From Brevibacillus parabrevis (lineage in GTDB: Bacteria; Bacillota; Bacilli; Brevibacillales; Brevibacillaceae), in contig NZ_RHHV01000012.1 of assembly GCF_003710905.1 (NCBI RefSeq), positions 124,001 to 188,000 of the forward strand: a stretch of DNA of 64,000 bases, written 5' to 3'. Both the position numbers and the translations under genes were made by a program. The notes below the pieces were generated by a model. That model was not told the DNA's origin and searched no databases. It saw only the letters and a list, made by a program, of their open reading frames with translations. Each line of letters begins with the position of its first letter. Position 1 is the first letter of the stretch. Of the stretch, positions 60,702-64,000 are shown one piece after another.

Positions 60702-61799
60702 ATGAGCAAGGTACGCTCTGCCCCCGACTTCGTAATTATTTTTGCAACACTTTTTTTATTGGGAATTGGCATCGTGATGGTGTACAGCGCCAGTGCGATC
60801 GTCGCCCAGAAGCCACCCTTTTCCGATCCATACTTTTTTGCCAAGCGGCAGCTGATTTTTGCCTTGCTCGGCATCACATCGATGTACATCACGATGAACA
60901 TTGACTATTGGGTATGGAAACAATGGGCCAAGCCGGGCTTTTACGCCAGTATCGGGCTGTTGATTCTGGTGCTTATCGTCGGGATTGAAGTGAACGGCTC
61001 GAAAAGCTGGCTTGGCTTCGGGGCTTTCGGAATCCAGCCTGGCGAGTTTGCCAAGCTCGGCGTCGTCGCGTTTTTGGCGCGGTGGCTGTCCGACAACCAG
61101 AAGCAAATTGTGCAGTTCCGCAAAGGATTGATGCCCGCTCTGGCGATTCCGATGGTTTGTTTCGGCCTGATCATGCTTCAGCCCGACCTGGGTACAGGCA
61201 CGGTATTGACAGGCACGGCGATTGTGATGATTTTCGCGGCAGGAGCGCGAATCAGCCACTTTGTCGGCTTGGGCATGATCGGGGTGGTTGGCTTCATCGG
61301 ACTGGTACTGTCAGCTCCTTACCGCATCAAGCGGATTACTTCTTTTCTCGATCCTTGGTCTGACCCGCTCAATACAGGCTACCAAATCATTCAATCGCTG
61401 TATGCGATCGGTCCGGGCGGTTTGCTCGGCCTCGGTTTGGGACAAAGCAGGCAAAAGCATCTGTACTTGCCGGAACCGTACAATGACTTCATTTTCTCCA
61501 TTGTGGCGGAAGAACTCGGCTTCATCGGCGGTACGCTCATCTTGCTGTTGTTCCTGCTGCTTTTGTGGAGAGGGATGCGCACAGCGATCACGGCCCCCGA
61601 TCTGTTCGGCAGCCTTTTGGCGCTCGGGATCATCGGAATGATTGCGATCCAGGTCGTCATCAACATCGGGGTCGTGACAGGCATGTTTCCGGTGACGGGG
61701 ATCACGCTGCCGTTTTTAAGCTATGGAGGATCATCCCTGACACTGATGCTCACAGGTGTCGGCGTTCTCCTGAACATATCTCGGTTTTCTCGATCATGA
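60702..61799 (+). CDS. spoVE: SEDS-family glycosyltransferase SpoVE (FtsW-like)
   Basis: The 365-residue polytopic protein (about ten membrane helices) has YSASAIVAQKPPFSDPYFFAKRQ, GSKSWLGFGAFGIQPGEFAKLGVVAFLARWL, LGQSRQKHLYLPEPYNDFIFSIVAEELGFIGG and PVTGITLPFLSYGGSSL, the SEDS signatures. By position between murD and murG, as in Bacillus, it is SpoVE, which makes cortex glycan with SpoVD. Sequence alone does not separate it from FtsW; if no other ftsW exists in the genome it may do both jobs. Confidence 0.88.
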   Translation: MSKVRSAPDFVIIFATLFLLGIGIVMVYSASAIVAQKPPFSDPYFFAKRQLIFALLGITSMYITMNIDYWVWKQWAKPGFYASIGLLILVLIVGIEVNGSKSWLGFGAFGIQPGEFAKLGVVAFLARWLSDNQKQIVQFRKGLMPALAIPMVCFGLIMLQPDLGTGTVLTGTAIVMIFAAGARISHFVGLGMIGVVGFIGLVLSAPYRIKRITSFLDPWSDPLNTGYQIIQSLYAIGPGGLLGLGLGQSRQKHLYLPEPYNDFIFSIVAEELGFIGGTLILLLFLLLLWRGMRTAITAPDLFGSLLALGIIGMIAIQVVINIGVVTGMFPVTGITLPFLSYGGSSLTLMLTGVGVLLNISRFSRS

Positions 61800-61874
61800 A
61801 TGAACAGCAGGAAAAAGGTGCGATGCTTCGCACGTGGGCAATCTGTTTTCTCTGCATAAAAAGGGTGTGAGAGT

Positions 61875-62978
61875 ATGCGCGTCGTCCTTACAGGCGGTGG
61901 CACAGGTGGACATATTTATCCGGCGCTTGCGGTGGCGAGGGAAATTTCTCGCCAAACTCCGCAGGCTGCCTTTTTGTATATCGGCAGTAAAAAAGGGTTG
62001 GAAGCCCAGCTCGTACCGCGAACAGAAATTCCTTTTCAGTCCGTCGAGATCAGCGGGTTGAAGCGGAAGCTGTCGCTGGACAACCTGAAGACCTTGTGGA
62101 AATTCGTCCGGGCCGTGTCGGATGCGAAAAAAATGCTGCGCGATTTTCAACCGGATGTCGTCGTGGGCACGGGGGGATACGTCTGCGGGCCAGTCGTCTA
62201 CGCAGCCTCGCGCTTGGGCATCCCGACCTTGATCCACGAACAAAACGTCGTTCCTGGTCTGACCAACAAATTTTTGTCGCGCTCGGCTACTCGGGTGGCC
62301 GTATCTTTTGCAGAGTCTCTCGCGTACTTTCCAGAGGGGAAAACCGTGTTTACCGGCAATCCGCGGGCGACAGAAGTGATGCATGGCAACGCGGAGGCGG
62401 GCCGTGGCTTTCTGGGGGTAGACGCAGGCAAAAAAATCGTCCTGATCTTTGGCGGCAGCCGGGGAGCGAGGGCGATCAATGAAGCGGTGCTTTCTGTTGT
62501 TACCGAGTTGGGCAAATATGCCGATACTCATTTTGTATACGTAACCGGAGATGTTCACTTTGATAAAATCTCCAGCGAGCTTGCCGCAAAAGGGAAGCTT
62601 CCCGAGAACATTTCCGTGCTTCCATTCGTCCATAACATGCCGGACGTTTTGGCGGCGACACATATACTGGTCGGACGTGCAGGTGCATCTACCTTGGCAG
62701 AAGTGACGGCTCTCGGCGTTCCGTCGATTTTGATTCCGTCTCCGTATGTGACGAACAACCATCAGGAGAAAAATGCGCGCGGCCTTGAACGTGCAGGTGC
62801 AGCGCGAGTCATTGTGGAGAAGGAGCTGAGAGGAGAGCGCCTGCTTCAGGAAGTGGAAAGCTTGCTGCACAGCGATGAGCTGTGGAAGCAAATGAAAGAG
62901 AGCGCCCTGTCGCTGGGAATGCCGAAAGCAGCCACGGAAATCGTGCGCACCTTGCAGGAAGTCTCCGCAAAAAAATGA
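61875..62978 (+). CDS. murG: UDP-GlcNAc:lipid I N-acetylglucosaminyltransferase
   Basis: The 367-residue GT-B enzyme has the glycine-rich loop VVLTGGGTGGHIYPALAVA, PDVVVGTGGYVCGPVVYAA, IHEQNVVPGLTNKFL, VLIFGGSRGARAINEAV and HILVGRAGASTLAEVTALGVPSILIPSPYVTNNHQ. It adds GlcNAc to lipid I, making lipid II on the inner face of the membrane. AAGGGTGTGAG precedes the ATG. Confidence 0.96.
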   Translation: MRVVLTGGGTGGHIYPALAVAREISRQTPQAAFLYIGSKKGLEAQLVPRTEIPFQSVEISGLKRKLSLDNLKTLWKFVRAVSDAKKMLRDFQPDVVVGTGGYVCGPVVYAASRLGIPTLIHEQNVVPGLTNKFLSRSATRVAVSFAESLAYFPEGKTVFTGNPRATEVMHGNAEAGRGFLGVDAGKKIVLIFGGSRGARAINEAVLSVVTELGKYADTHFVYVTGDVHFDKISSELAAKGKLPENISVLPFVHNMPDVLAATHILVGRAGASTLAEVTALGVPSILIPSPYVTNNHQEKNARGLERAGAARVIVEKELRGERLLQEVESLLHSDELWKQMKESALSLGMPKAATEIVRTLQEVSAKK

Positions 62979-63083
62979 TCAGATGGGCGATTGTCACGCC
63001 GATCTGGGCGATCGCATAGTATGGAGCAAACACGTGAGAAGACTTACAGGTCCGACCTAGCAAACGTATCAGGAGGTTCACAA

Positions 63084-63989
63084 ATGATAAATATTGCAGA
63101 TGAGCTGAAGCAAGCAGGGATCGGAAAAGTGTGGACCAATGAGCCTCTCGCCAATCATACGACATGGCGGGTTGGCGGTCCTGCTGATTTGTTAATCCAG
63201 CCCAAGGACAAAGAATCCTTGCTAAAAGCCTTGCAGATCATCCATCGTCATGAAATTCCTTGGAGTGTTATCGGGCGCGGCTCCAACCTTCTGGTGAGGG
63301 ACGGAGGGATTCGCGGAGCCGTGTTCAAAGTGGCTGAGGGCTTGAGCCACTGCGAGTTCAGGGGTGAAGAGGTGTGTGTGGGTGCCGGATATTCCATGAT
63401 CCGCCTGGCGGTGGAGACAGGCAAGATGGGATTAACAGGGATGGAATTCGCAGGAGGGATTCCTGGTACGGTAGGCGGAGCCGTCTATATGAATGCAGGG
63501 GCACACGGATCTGATCTTTCACGTATTCTTATTGAAGCCGAGATTCTTTTCGCAAACGGCGAATGTAAGGTGTTGAGTAACGACGAACTGAGCTTTAGCT
63601 ATCGGACTTCTCTTTTGCAAAAAGAAAAAGGGATTGTGCTGGAAGCCCGTTTTCAACTGCGTCCAGGCGATCGCAAGCAGATTGCCGCGACACTTGCGAC
63701 CAACAAGGATCGGCGACGCCAGACACAGCCGTTGCAAATGCCGTGTGCGGGCAGTGTGTTCCGCAACCCGCCGAACGATCACGCAGGGCGTCTGATAGAA
63801 GCAGCGGGGCTGAAAGGCTATCAAATCGGTGGAGCTCAGGTTTCAGAAAAACACTCGAATTTCATCGTGAATTGCGGGGGAGCCACGGCTACCGACGTCC
63901 TCACCTTGATTGAGCATGTTCGGAGCACAATTCTTGCGAAATACGGAATTGATCTGCATCCGGAAGTTCTGGTGGTGGGCGAGGGGTAA
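63084..63989 (+). CDS. murB: UDP-N-acetylenolpyruvoylglucosamine reductase
   Basis: The 301-residue product starts at the ATG at 63084 with AGGAGG 7 bases upstream; the longer upstream frame has no signal. FAD-binding motifs NHTTWRVGGPADLLIQP and IGRGSNLLVRDGGIRG, then GMEFAGGIPGTVGGAVYMNAGAHG, FSYRTSLLQKEKG and PCAGSVFRNP with the catalytic serine are seen. The compact form without the E. coli-type loop (type IIb) is normal in Firmicutes. It makes UDP-MurNAc. Its place after murG fits Bacillus, where divIB follows. Confidence 0.95.
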   Translation: MINIADELKQAGIGKVWTNEPLANHTTWRVGGPADLLIQPKDKESLLKALQIIHRHEIPWSVIGRGSNLLVRDGGIRGAVFKVAEGLSHCEFRGEEVCVGAGYSMIRLAVETGKMGLTGMEFAGGIPGTVGGAVYMNAGAHGSDLSRILIEAEILFANGECKVLSNDELSFSYRTSLLQKEKGIVLEARFQLRPGDRKQIAATLATNKDRRRQTQPLQMPCAGSVFRNPPNDHAGRLIEAAGLKGYQIGGAQVSEKHSNFIVNCGGATATDVLTLIEHVRSTILAKYGIDLHPEVLVVGEG

Positions 63990-63991
63990 CA

Positions 63992-64000
63992 CGGAGGTGA
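63992..64000 (+). promoter_or_regulatory. Ribosome binding site of the next gene, cut by the window end
   Basis: CGGAGGTGA directly after the murB stop looks like the start signal of the next gene of the cluster; divIB would be expected from the Bacillus order. No coding sequence of it is inside the window. Confidence 0.5.

Noticed and set aside
1..64000. tRNA, rRNA, CRISPR, insertion sequences, prophage genes
   Set aside because: None was seen: no transposase, integrase or Cas-like product, no spaced direct repeats, and no tRNA-like cloverleaf was noticed by eye; a tRNAscan run would settle the tRNA point.

Overview
The window looks like chromosome from a spore-forming Firmicute of the Paenibacillaceae type, most likely Brevibacillus. 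This is an inference from content: moderately high GC with strong AGGAGG-type ribosome binding sites, frequent TTG/GTG starts, an S-box (SAM-I) riboswitch, a division/cell-wall cluster that contains the sporulation genes spoVD and spoVE, RsfA/GerR-type and YhcN/YlaJ-type sporulation proteins, bacillithiol synthesis (bshC), and an S-layer-homology protein. No rRNA, tRNA, insertion sequence, prophage or CRISPR array was seen.

Layout. 1-10.7 kb: the end of a large surface beta-propeller protein; a fusion of a dihydroorotate-dehydrogenase-like domain to a duplicated membrane module; arginine decarboxylase (speA); a nitronate monooxygenase; a DUF1054 protein; two paralogous unknown proteins flanking a DUF4446 protein; and SAM decarboxylase (speD) behind a structured leader. 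speA and speD are two steps of polyamine synthesis but lie in separate transcription units. 10.7-22.4 kb: a yla-like region (typA/bipA, a YlaH-like protein, two YlaJ/YhcN lipoproteins, a PIN-PhoH ATPase like YlaK) interrupted by a SAM-riboswitch-controlled metI-metC operon and a secreted protein with an extremely acidic tail. A roughly 200-nt structured RNA with its own terminator follows the PhoH gene at 22.09-22.32 kb.

22.4-33.1 kb: DinB, lipoproteins, a yqg-like set (YqgX-type metallo-hydrolase, DUF2626 protein, Spx/MgsR-like protein), a CapA-family lipoprotein, a MidA-family methyltransferase, an HTH regulator with a cysteine cluster, an enoyl-CoA hydratase-like protein, and a GerR/RsfA-like regulator next to a YlbP acetyltransferase. 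33.4-38.3 kb: a five-gene yngH-HB-G-F-E type operon (biotin carboxylase, biotin carrier, HMG-CoA lyase, methylglutaconyl-CoA hydratase, carboxyltransferase) that fits leucine/isovalerate catabolism, preceded by a possible CcpA cre site. 38.5-42.2 kb: panE, a small membrane protein, an XRE-cupin regulator and bshC. 42.4-48.7 kb: an accessory block (SLH protein, lipoprotein, GntR-MFS pair, YjeH-like amino acid exporter with a divergent LysR regulator). 48.8-50.1 kb: S-adenosylhomocysteinase.

50.2-64 kb: the dcw cluster in one direction, mraZ-rsmH-ftsL-pbpB-spoVD-murE-mraY-murD-spoVE-murG-murB, making peptidoglycan precursors and the septal and spore-cortex synthases. It starts at a promoter interleaved with the upstream terminator, followed by 10-bp-periodic MraZ boxes, and it has an intrinsic-terminator-like hairpin between ftsL and pbpB. 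The window ends at the ribosome binding site of the gene after murB.

The signals most worth following up are the uncharacterised structured RNA at 22.1-22.3 kb, the DHODH-like/duplicated-membrane fusion protein at 1.9-4.0 kb, and the structured speD leader. All calls come from reading the sequence; no database search was run.
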